From positions 607,576 through 671,575 of the forward strand of contig NZ_JXCA02000001.1 in assembly GCF_000828085.3 (NCBI RefSeq): a stretch of 64,000 nt of DNA, given 5' to 3'. Below the pieces are notes generated by a model. It was given only the letters and a program-made list of their open reading frames with translations, was not told the origin of the DNA and made no database searches. The DNA comes from Scytonema tolypothrichoides VB-61278 (GTDB taxonomy: Bacteria; Cyanobacteriota; Cyanobacteriia; Cyanobacteriales; Nostocaceae). A program made the position numbers and the translations under genes. Each line of letters opens with the position of its first letter. Position 1 is the stretch's first letter. Shown here in pieces: positions 1 to 7,977 of the stretch.

Positions 1-809
1 TAAGCAGCCCCCAGATTATTTTGCGTCATTGCCCATTGTTGCGGGAAAACTTCTTTGGTGTAAACGGACAAAGCTTTTGTGTAGGATGCGATCGCACTCT
101 CAAGATTCTCTGCTTTCTCCCCGTGTATTCTGTTACGGTAAGCAATCCCGAGATTATTTTGCGTCATTGCCCAATTAACAGGAAAGCTTTCGCGGGTGAA
201 CACAGTTAACACGACTTCATAACCAGCGATCGCAATTTCCATGTTGCTGGCTTTGTCACCCAAAGAGAATTGCTGAAGTCGATTACTAAAATCGTGAATA
301 TCTACAGCGATGGATTGTGCCTCATCCGTCTCAACTTCCGCCAGCTTATTTGTTGCCCAACGCCGCAAGACTTCTGCTAAATTACGATTGAGATATTTTG
401 TGTTTTCTACCAGCAACGGGTAAACTACCTGCGCGTCACCTCCACTTTCTGCGGTTGCTTGCAGTACCTCCTCCAAAAATTGGAAATATCCCTGTAACTC
501 CTCTTCACCCAGAGATTGCAAACCTCGCTTCCATTCCTCCTCCTGCTTTTTGAGAGGCTTTGAATTCTCCCCCTTCCGCAAAAAAAGTTTTTCCGCTTCC
601 CTCAACTCATTTGCCAGATTTCTCAACCAACTCGCTGTATTTTCTTCTCCCTGCGCTGAGAAATTCTCCGCCACAGCTTCCACCATTCCCAAAAATTCAG
701 CATCAAGTAAATCTTGATTCGCTTCTAAAATTTCTGCTTCTTCCCCACTTGGGCAATTCAGCAGTCTTTCAATTAGGTTGAGATAGGCTTGCTGGCGCTG
801 TTCGTTCAT
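1..809 (-). CDS. TPR (probably CHAT-associated) protein, 3' part outside window
   Basis: The frame is open from an ATG at 807-809 down to the window edge (269 codons, no stop). The protein begins MNEQRQQAYL. It has an acidic helical N-terminal region and a segment like EVLRRWATNKLAEVETDE that I associate with large cyanobacterial TPR/CHAT proteins. It then enters TPR units of the type FPVNWAMTQNNLGIAYRNR and FPQQWAMTQNNLGAAY, visible at about 150-200 and 1-60. These ~40-residue units with conserved W-A-M-T-Q-N-N-L-G usually lead to a C-terminal CHAT protease domain, which would lie outside the window. Function is unknown; such proteins are scaffolds or candidate stress/defence effectors. The reading frame is well supported; the CHAT domain is inference. 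Confidence 0.75.
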   Translation of the reverse strand, partial: MNEQRQQAYLNLIERLLNCPSGEEAEILEANQDLLDAEFLGMVEAVAENFSAQGEENTASWLRNLANELREAEKLFLRKGENSKPLKKQEEEWKRGLQSLGEEELQGYFQFLEEVLQATAESGGDAQVVYPLLVENTKYLNRNLAEVLRRWATNKLAEVETDEAQSIAVDIHDFSNRLQQFSLGDKASNMEIAIAGYEVVLTVFTRESFPVNWAMTQNNLGIAYRNRIHGEKAENLESAIASYTKALSVYTKEVFPQQWAMTQNNLGAA

Positions 810-1163
810 GGATAGGCGCGGGTGTGTTTATCTAACTATGTATAAGATATATAAGATGCTTCAATTGCATTGCCCGTGATTACGGAAACATTGGGAGATT
901 GCTGAGTCTGGCATTTGTGACTTTGTTGTGAAACTTTCAGAACTTCGACGAGTTCCCTTTAGTCTTTTTGATTATACTTTTTACGACCACTTGCCTTTAT
1001 GAGCTATTGCATAATTGTGAGGAGGGGTCTATCTGCGCACACCTTTTCCATTATTCATATAGTAGCACAAAAAAGAATAGAATAGAATAAATAATCACAA
1101 ACAGTTCAACACTAAATGCAAAATTAGACATATACAACCTTATATACTTAACGAAAAGACAAT
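810..1163. other. intergenic, AT-rich, no gene seen
   Basis: This 354-bp gap separates the leftward TPR gene from the rightward DUF433 gene, so it should hold two divergent promoters. I see no convincing ORF, RNA gene or clear -35/-10 pair, only AT-rich sequence with runs such as tataagatatataagatg. Confidence 0.5.
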
Positions 1164-1400
1164 ATGACCACTGACCTTTTACAACGCATTACCTATAATC
1201 CTGATGTGTGTCACGGCAAGCCTTGTATCAGGGGACTTCGTTATCCTGTAGAATTGATTCTCGAATTACTTAGCTCTGGCATGACAATGGATGAGATTTT
1301 AGCAGATTATGAGGATTTAGAGCGGGAAGACATTTTAGCTGCTCTGCAATTTGCTGTTCGCCTTAGCCAAGTAAAAAGTATCTATAAAATTGCCTCGTGA
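1164..1400 (+). CDS. DUF433 protein, putative antitoxin
   Basis: A 78-residue protein with the DUF433 signature: the N-terminal HGKPCIRGLRYPV segment (about residues 17-29) followed by a helix-turn-helix-like stretch (MTMDEILADYEDLEREDI). DUF433 proteins are small DNA-binding-type proteins commonly encoded directly before a PIN-like DUF5615 protein, and are taken as antitoxins. The next gene overlaps it by 4 bp (GTGA), so the two are translationally coupled. The antitoxin role rests on family and context only. Confidence 0.85.
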   Translation: MTTDLLQRITYNPDVCHGKPCIRGLRYPVELILELLSSGMTMDEILADYEDLEREDILAALQFAVRLSQVKSIYKIAS

Positions 1401-1750
1401 AATTTCTTGTTGACGCTCAATTACCTGTTCGACTCGCTCGATTCCTAGAATCTGCTGGTTACGATACAATCCATACAAAAGACTTGCCTCACAAAAATGC
1501 GACATCAGATACAGAAATTAATGCCATTTCAATACGGGATAACCGTATAGTAATTACCAAGGATTCTGATTTTTTAAATTCTTTTTTAACGATTCAAGAG
1601 CCTTACAAATTACTTCTTATTACGACAGGTAATATTAATAACCTAGAATTAGAGGTCATATTCGCAGCTAATTTACAATCTTTGAGTGAGTTATTGATGA
1701 GTCACTCCTATATTGAAATGACTCGTGATTCAATCATCGTTCACTTTTGA
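1397..1750 (+). CDS. DUF5615 PIN-like protein, putative toxin
   Basis: A 117-residue protein starting at a GTG that overlaps the stop of the DUF433 gene. It begins MKFLVDAQLPVRLARFLE, the usual DUF5615 opening with an acidic residue (D6) after a beta strand. It continues with ITKDSDF (second acidic cluster) and LLITTGN, matching a reduced PIN/Mut7-C ribonuclease fold. In the DUF433-DUF5615 pairs known from cyanobacteria it would be the RNase-like toxin. Length is typical and no disruption is seen. Toxicity is inferred. Confidence 0.85.
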   Translation: MKFLVDAQLPVRLARFLESAGYDTIHTKDLPHKNATSDTEINAISIRDNRIVITKDSDFLNSFLTIQEPYKLLLITTGNINNLELEVIFAANLQSLSELLMSHSYIEMTRDSIIVHF

Positions 1751-1768
1751 CATCATAAAAGAATTGTA

Positions 1769-2046
1769 GGTTGGGTTTCACTACGTTCAACCCAACAAAG
1801 TTTTAAAAATGTTGGGTTTCGTTCCTCAAACGCCAGACTTGCCGTGAGAGCGGAAACCCCTTCGGGTTCGCCAGATGCCTGTTGAGGGAAACCCCCCCGC
1901 AGCACTGGTCTCATATCAAATCAGGATGATCACAAGTCAATTGCGAGCGGAGCGGTAGCGTAGCGTGGCAATCTCAAACCCTTGCGTTCGCGGAGCGTGC
2001 CCGAAGGGCATATGCTTCACTTCACTTTGTTCCGTTCGCAATGACT
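1769..2046. repeat. dispersed short repeats in spacer
   Basis: This spacer between convergent genes holds a palindrome at about 1770-1796 (GTTGGGTTTCA...GTTCAACCCAAC), a partial second copy after it, then a segment at 1829-1915 with cgccag...ttcgggttcgccagatgcc and cactggtctca, and a terminal piece rich in gcgagcggagcggtagcgtagcg. Parts recur at about 14570-14660 in this window. They look like the short dispersed palindromic repeats of Nostocales rather than genes. Confidence 0.65.
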
Positions 2047-2054
2047 TTTGATAA

Positions 2055-2933
2055 CTAATTAACGGGACTTGATGTAAACTGCTTCTCCATTTGCAGATAT
2101 TCAGGTACACCAATCAGATTTTGAAATTCCTTAAACTCAACCAACTCCTGAAAATCCGCCGTAGTTCCCTGTTCTTTCAATTGACGCAAGCAAGCACTCA
2201 TAACCTTTGTCGCTGCAAGTAAAGCAGAAACTGGGAAAAACACAATCTTAAAACCTAACTGCTGCAACTGTGAAGCCGAGAGTTGGGGAGTTTTACCACC
2301 TTCAACAATATTGGCAACGAGAGGAACATCTGGAAACGCAGAGGCGATTTTTTGTAGTTCCTCAACAGATTGAGGCGCTTCAACAAACAAGATATCTGCC
2401 CCAGCATCAATATAAGCTCTACCACGATTCAATGCTTCTTCCAAACCCAAGGGAGCACGAGCATCAGTCCGAGCAATAATAATTAAACCACTGTCACCAC
2501 GCGCTTGCACAGCTGCGCGGATTTTACCAACGTGTTCAGCCGTCGAAATGACTCGTTTTCCTTCAAAGTGACCGCATTTTTTTGGCCATTCTTGGTCTTC
2601 TAGCAAAACTCCTGCAATTCCTTGCTGTACCGCGTCCTTTATAGTTCGGATGACATTTAAAGCGTTGCCATAGCCAGTGTCCATATCAGCAATTAAGGGT
2701 ATACTCACAGACTGAGCAATTCGTCCTGTGCTGGTAAGTATTTCTGTCGCAGTCATCAAACCATAGTCTGGTACACCAAGTGTAGAGGCGGCGATACCAA
2801 AACCACTCGTCGCAATTAATTCAAAACCCAATTGTTCAGCCAGTTTTGCTCCCAAACAATCGTAAACGCCAGGAATGATGAGAATTTCCGGACGCTGTAG
2901 TAATTGTCGCAGCTTTTGGCTAGAAGGTTGCAT
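2055..2933 (-). CDS. isocitrate lyase/PEP mutase family protein
   Basis: A 292-residue TIM-barrel enzyme of the isocitrate lyase/phosphoenolpyruvate mutase superfamily. The Mg-binding IADMDTGYGN segment (D83, D85) and the KKCGHFEG loop (catalytic Cys120) are both present, with ARTDAR and FVEAP further on. KKCGH is the lyase-type active-site loop, so a C-C lyase on a 2-methylisocitrate- or dimethylmalate-like substrate, or oxaloacetate decarboxylase activity, is more likely than PEP mutase. At ~290 residues it is methylisocitrate-lyase sized, not a full isocitrate lyase. It appears monocistronic. The exact substrate cannot be read from sequence. Confidence 0.88.
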   Translation of the reverse strand: MQPSSQKLRQLLQRPEILIIPGVYDCLGAKLAEQLGFELIATSGFGIAASTLGVPDYGLMTATEILTSTGRIAQSVSIPLIADMDTGYGNALNVIRTIKDAVQQGIAGVLLEDQEWPKKCGHFEGKRVISTAEHVGKIRAAVQARGDSGLIIIARTDARAPLGLEEALNRGRAYIDAGADILFVEAPQSVEELQKIASAFPDVPLVANIVEGGKTPQLSASQLQQLGFKIVFFPVSALLAATKVMSACLRQLKEQGTTADFQELVEFKEFQNLIGVPEYLQMEKQFTSSPVN

Positions 2934-3162
2934 GAATAAATCAGGGAACAGGGAACAGTCAACAATTGATAACTGGTAACTGATAACTGTTTGTTTAGAT
3001 TACCACAAAAGGTGCATGGCAAGAAAATCAATACTAGCTAAAACCACTGATTTTTGAACATTTACATGTATAAAGCTTTGCTTCGCCACCATACCCAATA
3101 CTTGCAACTTCAATTTTCTATTCCACAATAGAGATTGAACACCTTTACCCTAATTTATATTG

Positions 3163-3492
3163 ATGCAATCTCCTGCCACAACCACTCCTGATCCAATTGT
3201 TCTCAGTTTTCATGCTCTTTCCGATCCACTGAGAATTAGCGTTATCGAACTACTGCGAAATAAAGAACTTTGTGTGTGTGACTTGTGCGATGCTTTAGAA
3301 GTCAGTCAGTCAAAGCTGTCTTTTCACTTGAAAACTCTGAGGGAAGCTGGTTTGGTTCGCTCTCGTCAGGAAGGACGCTGGATTTACTATAGCCTCAACA
3401 TACCTCAATTTGCGGCGTTGGAGCAGTACCTGTCAGAGTTTCGTCGCTTATACCAAATGATGCCTAGTCGTTTTTGTCAAGAGCCATCCTAA
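3163..3492 (+). CDS. arsR: ArsR-type arsenic-responsive repressor
   Basis: A 109-residue winged-helix protein of the ArsR/SmtB family. The metal-sensing motif ELCVCDLC lies in the DNA-recognition region, followed by the recognition helix SQSKLSFHLKTLREAGLV and the wing SRQEGRWIYYSL. The Cys pattern CVCDLC is the arsenite/antimonite-binding type. The ATG at 3163 is preferred over a TTG one codon earlier; no clear Shine-Dalgarno sequence is visible. It is the first gene of an arsenic cluster and should repress the genes that follow through the dyads at 3496 and 3549. Confidence 0.93.
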   Translation: MQSPATTTPDPIVLSFHALSDPLRISVIELLRNKELCVCDLCDALEVSQSKLSFHLKTLREAGLVRSRQEGRWIYYSLNIPQFAALEQYLSEFRRLYQMMPSRFCQEPS

Positions 3493-3495
3493 AAT

Positions 3496-3511
3496 ATCAA
3501 CTTTTTTTGAT
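3496..3511 (+). promoter_or_regulatory. putative ArsR operator 1
   Basis: ATCAA-N6-TTGAT, a perfect 5+5 dyad starting four bases after the arsR stop. It has the architecture of a winged-helix ArsR/SmtB site and is repeated almost exactly at 3549-3564. Confidence 0.55.
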
Positions 3512-3548
3512 TAATTTGTGTAACATAGCTCACCTTATCTATTGACAA

Positions 3549-3564
3549 ATCAATTTTTTTTGAA
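3549..3564 (+). promoter_or_regulatory. putative ArsR operator 2 overlapping promoter
   Basis: ATCAA-N6-TTGAA, nearly identical to the dyad 53 bp upstream. A TTGACA -35-like box lies at 3542-3547, directly before this dyad, so bound ArsR would cover the promoter of the pstS-like gene. I cannot fix a good -10; TAGATA at 3569-3574 is a weak candidate with a long spacer. Confidence 0.55.
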
Positions 3565-3606
3565 ATGATAGATACATACCTTTAATATGCCAGGAAGATA
3601 AGGTGT

Positions 3607-4665
3607 ATGAACGCAAGGCTGGTCAAGTTGGCAGTTGCACTGGGAACGTTGGCTTTGACAACCAGTTCTACCACGAAAACCAATGCATTAGAAACACAGG
3701 AATCACAAAAACTAGCTCAAGTCAGTAATCCACAAACGAGTACAACGACAGCGGATGTGAGGATTGATGGTTCAAGTACCGTCTATCCAATCACGCAGGC
3801 AATTGCAAAACAGTTTGAATCAGAGCAAAACAAAAAGGTATCAGTCAATATTTCTGGTACAAGCGGCGGTTTTGAAAAATTCTGTGCTGGACAAACCGAC
3901 ATCTCTAATGCTTCTCGACCGATTTTAAAAGCAGAGATAGAAGCTTGTCGGAAGAATGGTGTAAGATTCATAGAGCTTCCTATTGCCTTTGATGCTCTCA
4001 CCATCGTTGTTCATCCACAAAACAATTGGGCAAAAGACATCACCACTGCCGAGTTGAAAAAAATGTGGGAACCAGCAGCTCAAGGGAAAATCACTTCCTG
4101 GAACCAAGTACGTGCATCTTGGCCCAATCGTCCTTTAAAATTGTTCGGTGCAGGCAATAAGTCTGGTACTTTTGACTATTTCACAGAAGCGACAGTAGGA
4201 AAAACGCGAGCCAGTCGCACTGACTATACAGCCAGTGAGGATGATGAAGTCATAGCAAATGGAGTCAGTAAAGACCCTAATGCTTTGGGTTACTTTGGCT
4301 ACGCATATTACGAAGAACACAAAGGTAAGTTAAAAGTTCTAGCGGTTGACAGTGGCAAAGGAGCAGTTTTGCCATCGCGTGAAACCGTAGAAAAAGCGAA
4401 GTATCAGCCACTTTCTCGACCATTGTTTATCTACGTCAATCCTTGGGGTGCTCAGAACAAAGAAGTCGTATACAAATTTGTAAATTTCTATGTTGACAAA
4501 GCACCCAAGGTGGCAAGTTCTGTGGGCTATGTGCCTTTACCAACAGAAGTTTACCGTATAGACCATGTTCATTTAAACAATGGTAAGGTGGGAACTGTGT
4601 TTGGTGGAGAAGCTCAGCTTAACCTAACACTTGCAGAGGTGTTACGTAAACAAAAGCAGTTTTAG
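3607..4665 (+). CDS. PstS/SphX-type phosphate-binding protein in ars operon
   Basis: A 352-residue periplasmic binding protein with an N-terminal export signal (MNARLVKLAVALGTLALTT). The PstS ligand loops are present: DGSSTVYPIT, GTSGGFEKFC and GNKSGTFDYF, which hold phosphate through Ser/Thr and main-chain contacts. It resembles cyanobacterial SphX/PstS, normally the soluble receptor of a Pst ABC importer, but no pstC, pstA or pstB follows. Instead it sits between arsR and the aquaporin gene, ending only 4 bp before the latter. The likely role is to favour phosphate over arsenate, or to capture oxyanions, during arsenate stress. The family call is firm; the arsenic role is inferred from context. 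Confidence 0.88.
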   Translation: MNARLVKLAVALGTLALTTSSTTKTNALETQESQKLAQVSNPQTSTTTADVRIDGSSTVYPITQAIAKQFESEQNKKVSVNISGTSGGFEKFCAGQTDISNASRPILKAEIEACRKNGVRFIELPIAFDALTIVVHPQNNWAKDITTAELKKMWEPAAQGKITSWNQVRASWPNRPLKLFGAGNKSGTFDYFTEATVGKTRASRTDYTASEDDEVIANGVSKDPNALGYFGYAYYEEHKGKLKVLAVDSGKGAVLPSRETVEKAKYQPLSRPLFIYVNPWGAQNKEVVYKFVNFYVDKAPKVASSVGYVPLPTEVYRIDHVHLNNGKVGTVFGGEAQLNLTLAEVLRKQKQF

Positions 4666-4669
4666 GTTG

Positions 4670-5362
4670 ATGAAATCTTTTTTCAAACAAATCTCTGTAC
4701 ATAGATATCAGACATTAGCAGAAGCAATCGGCACCTTTACTTTGGTATTTGCAGGTACTGGCGCAGTCATGGTAAACGATATAAGTAAAGGTGCTATTAC
4801 TCATGTGGGGATTAGCTTTGTGTTTGGTGCGATCGTCGCCGCTTTGATTTACGCCATGGGACATCTAAGCGGCGCACACTTTAACCCAGCAGTGACGTTG
4901 GCGTTTTGGACAAGTGGCTTTTTTCCCAAACATCAAGTTTTACCCTATGTTATAGCACAATCCTTGGGAGCAATAGCAGCTTCAGCTTTACTACTTATGA
5001 GCTTGGGAAGAGTTGCTAATTTGGGGGTAACTCTTCCACTCAATGGAAATTGGTTGCAATCTTTGGTGTTGGAAACAGTACTCACGTTCATTTTGATGCT
5101 GGTGATTTTTGGTTCTGGATTAGATCGCCGTGCACATATTGGCTTTGCAGGGTTAGCCATAGGGTTAACTGTTGGAGTAGAAGCAGCGTTTATGGGACCA
5201 ATTACGGGTGCAAGTATGAATCCAGCGCGTTCATTTGGTCCGGCGTTAGTAGGAGCAATTTGGCAATACCACTGGGTTTATTGGGTGGGACCAATTTTGG
5301 GAGCACAGTTAGCTGTAATCGTTTATAGGCAACTTTCTAACGATTTTCAAGATATTAAATAA
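4670..5362 (+). CDS. MIP-family aquaglyceroporin, probable arsenite channel
   Basis: A 230-residue major intrinsic protein with six predicted membrane helices and both NPA boxes intact: HFNPAVTLAFW in the first half and SMNPARSFGP in the second. The ATG at 4670 is chosen because it gives the usual MIP N-terminus and follows the upstream stop by 4 bp; a longer start would overlap that gene. Aquaglyceroporins in ars operons (AqpS type) let arsenite leave the cell passively after arsenate reduction, replacing ArsB. No ArsB or Acr3 pump is encoded here, so this is the likely exit route. Substrate assignment is by context. Confidence 0.85.
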   Translation: MKSFFKQISVHRYQTLAEAIGTFTLVFAGTGAVMVNDISKGAITHVGISFVFGAIVAALIYAMGHLSGAHFNPAVTLAFWTSGFFPKHQVLPYVIAQSLGAIAASALLLMSLGRVANLGVTLPLNGNWLQSLVLETVLTFILMLVIFGSGLDRRAHIGFAGLAIGLTVGVEAAFMGPITGASMNPARSFGPALVGAIWQYHWVYWVGPILGAQLAVIVYRQLSNDFQDIK

Positions 5363-5403
5363 CCCAGAAAATCCAAGGGAGGCTGTTATATTAGGCTGAA
5401 ATT

Positions 5404-6069
5404 ATGACAACGTTTCATCACAAACCGAGAATCTTGTTTTTGTATGGCTCTTTGCGAGAGCGTTCTTATAGTCGCCTCCTAGCGGAAGAAGCTGCTCGAA
5501 TCATAGAGGAATTTGGCGCAGAAGTCCGGTTTTTCAACCCTCGTGATTTACCGATTCATGGAAGTGTACCAGATACACATCCCAAGGTGCAGGAATTACG
5601 AGAATTAAGTCAATGGTCTGAAGGTCAAGTGTGGTCATCACCCGAGATGCACGGTAATATAACTGGTATTATGAAAAACCAAATTGACTGGATTCCTCTA
5701 AGTATAGGAGCAGTCAGACCGACTCAAGGCAGAACCTTAGCAGTCATGCAAGTCAGTGGCGGTTCTCAGTCTTTCAACGCCGTCAACACCCTGCGGATTC
5801 TAGGGCGTTGGATGCGAATGTTTACGATTCCGAATCAGTCTAGTGTCGCTAAAGCTTACCAGGAGTTTAACGAAGACGGAACGATGAAGGATTCGCCTTA
5901 CCGAGATCGGGTGGTTGATGTCATGGAAGAACTTTATAAGTTCACCTTGCTGTTGCGTGACAAGGTGGATTACCTGACAGACCGCCACAGCGAACGTAAA
6001 GAAAAAACAGCTAAAGAAGTAGTTTTGTTAGCGAATAAGGCTCTTGAAATGAACTCAAGTAAAGAGTAA
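5404..6069 (+). CDS. arsH: ArsH NADPH-dependent FMN reductase
   Basis: A 221-residue flavodoxin-like protein. The FMN phosphate loop [10 protein letters not shown] (residues 15-24) is the ArsH signature, with [12 protein letters not shown] and MKNQIDWIP following as in characterised ArsH proteins. ArsH uses NADPH and FMN and is reported to oxidise trivalent organoarsenicals or to act as a quinone/ferric reductase. It begins 41 bp after the aquaporin gene and lies 43 bp before arsC in the same orientation, consistent with one operon. Length is typical and no defects are seen. Confidence 0.93.
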   Translation: MTTFHHKPRILFLYGSLRERSYSRLLAEEAARIIEEFGAEVRFFNPRDLPIHGSVPDTHPKVQELRELSQWSEGQVWSSPEMHGNITGIMKNQIDWIPLSIGAVRPTQGRTLAVMQVSGGSQSFNAVNTLRILGRWMRMFTIPNQSSVAKAYQEFNEDGTMKDSPYRDRVVDVMEELYKFTLLLRDKVDYLTDRHSERKEKTAKEVVLLANKALEMNSSKE

Positions 6070-6112
6070 CTTTCAATGGATTTCTTGAACATCTAATAGA
6101 GAGGAAACGCGC

Positions 6113-6514
6113 GTGAAAAAAGTCATGTTTGTTTGCAAGAAAAATTCCCGTCGTTCCCAAATGGCAGAGGGATTTGCTCGCACATTGGGAGATGGTAAAA
6201 TTGCTGTTAACAGTTCTGGACTTGAATCAAGTTTTGTAGACCCAACAACTGTCCAAGTGATGTCAGAAATTGGCATTGATATTAGTCATCAGACCTCCAA
6301 ACCTTTAAATAATTTCAAAGCGGAAGATTACGATGCTGTGATTTCTCTTTGTGGTTGTGGAGTCAATTTACCCGAAGAATGGGTGATAAGAGATATGTTT
6401 GAAGATTGGCAACTTGAAGATCCAGAAGGGCAAGATATAGAAACCTTTCGCCGTGTTCGGGATGAAGTTAAAGAACGAGTCGTGAAGTTGATTGAATCGT
6501 TAAGTCAAAGTTGA
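6113..6514 (+). CDS. arsC: arsenate reductase, LMW-phosphatase fold (Synechocystis ArsC type)
   Basis: A 133-residue protein starting at GTG 6113 with GAGGAA seven bases upstream. The phosphatase loop C8-K-K-N-S-R-R14 (CX5R) binds arsenate. C80 and C82 in SLCGCGVNL match the additional cysteines of the Synechocystis enzyme, which combines the phosphatase fold with glutathione/glutaredoxin recycling. It would reduce arsenate to arsenite for release through the co-encoded channel. It is the last gene of the ars operon and is followed by a hairpin terminator. All three redox cysteines are present, so it should be active. Confidence 0.92.
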   Translation: MKKVMFVCKKNSRRSQMAEGFARTLGDGKIAVNSSGLESSFVDPTTVQVMSEIGIDISHQTSKPLNNFKAEDYDAVISLCGCGVNLPEEWVIRDMFEDWQLEDPEGQDIETFRRVRDEVKERVVKLIESLSQS

Positions 6515-6567
6515 ACTGTAATCAAGGGGCAACAAGTTTGAACAAGGCTGCTCATTGAAACAAAAAT

Positions 6568-6596
6568 CCCCACCTTCAGGCAATGTCCTGGTGGGG
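6568..6596 (-). terminator. terminator between convergent operons
   Basis: The stem CCCCACC / GGTGGGG (6568-6574 with 6590-6596) is followed on the minus strand by a U-rich tract (ATTTTTG). It therefore fits a Rho-independent terminator for the leftward gene and may also stop the ars transcript. Confidence 0.75.
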
Positions 6597-6614
6597 AACG
6601 TCAGCTAGCGAGGA

Positions 6615-7238
6615 TTAGTCAATCAGTTGTGGACTGGGAGTTTGCGTATCAATATCTGCTTGAGACAAAGTAGGGATTAACCAGTTGGTTTCACCTACCT
6701 TATATACTTTGGCAGGTTCAACATTCAATTCAATCACACCAGTTGCTGGATTAGCTCTAGCAATAGACTGTGTACCATCGACAAACTTAACGGCGATTGG
6801 TTCACTCAGTTCTTGTGGTTGAGCATTTGGACTCAGAAGAACCTGAGTAAGAGCGGGCAAGTAGATGCCATCGCAATCCCAATCATCATCGGTGATTTGC
6901 CCTGCTGCTAAATAGTAGAGTTGAGTAGGAGATTTTTTCGGTTTATTGGCATAAACAGCTAACGTCTTTCCAGTTTCATTGCGGCACTGTGCCCGTTTTC
7001 TGGCTGTTTCTATGACATTCTTCTGAAACTGCAATTGTGCCAACCGCTGCTGAAATTGCTCAGGCGTATAGCCAGCTTGCTCCGGGGCATTTTTCACACT
7101 TAGAAGTTGATTGAGCGCCTGAGTGACTTCAGCATAGTCAGCCCCCTTAGTGAAATCCTTGCCTGCCCAAGAGGGCTGAGCAATTGCCAAGTTTACGATA
7201 AACACGAGCGCGACAAGAACAATTTTGAGAAACTGCAT
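6615..7238 (-). CDS. secreted protein of unknown function
   Basis: The start is placed at 7238 because AAGGAG lies just upstream and the resulting 207-residue protein begins with a clean signal peptide (MQFLKIVLVALVFIVNLAIA, then QPSWAG). The mature part has a helical region (TQALNQLLSVKNAPEQAGY) and a C-terminal beta-rich part. Two Cys (in RAQCRNETG and DWDCDGIYLP) could form a disulphide. I do not recognise the family. The signal peptide strongly resembles that of the protein encoded at 7655-7972. Confidence 0.7.
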   Translation of the reverse strand: MQFLKIVLVALVFIVNLAIAQPSWAGKDFTKGADYAEVTQALNQLLSVKNAPEQAGYTPEQFQQRLAQLQFQKNVIETARKRAQCRNETGKTLAVYANKPKKSPTQLYYLAAGQITDDDWDCDGIYLPALTQVLLSPNAQPQELSEPIAVKFVDGTQSIARANPATGVIELNVEPAKVYKVGETNWLIPTLSQADIDTQTPSPQLID

Positions 7239-7262
7239 ATTTTTCTCCTTTGTTTGACTCAT

Positions 7263-7654
7263 TTGTTTGAGATGAGTATTTGTTCTAACAAAAAATGTGA
7301 CCAGGAAGTTGGAAGCTGCTTAATACTTCAGCAACAGAGTATTCAGCCAGAATTATTGCAAGGCTAATGATTTTCTACATCTTCGTGACTTCTATTGGTT
7401 TATTAGCCTGGAGAAACTGGATGTAAGTGTACATTTTACTGGACATGTGATCACTTTACTTTCACCAAATCAATCAAAAAAAATATTCTTACTTCTTGAT
7501 TCAATAAATCTACTTGATGAATTTGTCACCCAATATTTAAACTTTTAAAAAATATGGTTTATGTCACTCACACTAGAAGATGCTATGGTGGATTTTGAGG
7601 AGACTTTGAAAGCTTTATAAGCGTGAGCAGTTTTGTAGTTGACTTGACTGAGAT
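7263..7654. other. intergenic, no gene seen
   Basis: This AT-rich 390-bp spacer lies between two leftward genes for secreted proteins. Only very short reading frames are present and no structured element stands out. It should hold the promoter of the 6615-7238 gene. Confidence 0.4.
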
Positions 7655-7972
7655 TTACTTGAATGTCGGCTTTTCAATATTGGAGACATTCTCAAGCCTG
7701 TTTCGATTCACCCAACGGTTGATAAATCGGTTGTTTTTTTTGCGTACCTTAATTTGCACTTGCTTGTCGCCTAACTTGACGACTTCAGCAGGAATTTTGT
7801 GAACATCAGCCGAGTCTGAACGAGCCTTATAAAGCCAAACGACTTTTTGCCCAACTTCAAAATAATCAGAATTACTAACTAAGGAAGGAAGAGTTGTTGC
7901 CCAGGAGGGCAAAGCAATTATTAAACTAATCACAAGTACTAAGACCACTAAAGAGATTTGAAAAAGTTTCAT
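7655..7972 (-). CDS. small secreted protein, SH3-like barrel candidate
   Basis: A 105-residue protein with a signal peptide (MKLFQISLVVLVLVISLIIA, then LPSWA). The ~75-residue mature domain reads as alternating beta strands: FEVGQKVVWLYKARSD, KIPAEVVKLGDKQVQIKVR, RWVNRNRLENV. This suggests an SH3/Tudor-like barrel. It starts 5 bp after the stop of the CadD-type transporter gene, so the two are co-transcribed. Function is unknown; a periplasmic accessory to metal or stress tolerance is inference. Confidence 0.7.
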   Translation of the reverse strand: MKLFQISLVVLVLVISLIIALPSWATTLPSLVSNSDYFEVGQKVVWLYKARSDSADVHKIPAEVVKLGDKQVQIKVRKKNNRFINRWVNRNRLENVSNIEKPTFK

Positions 7973-7977
7973 ATTTT

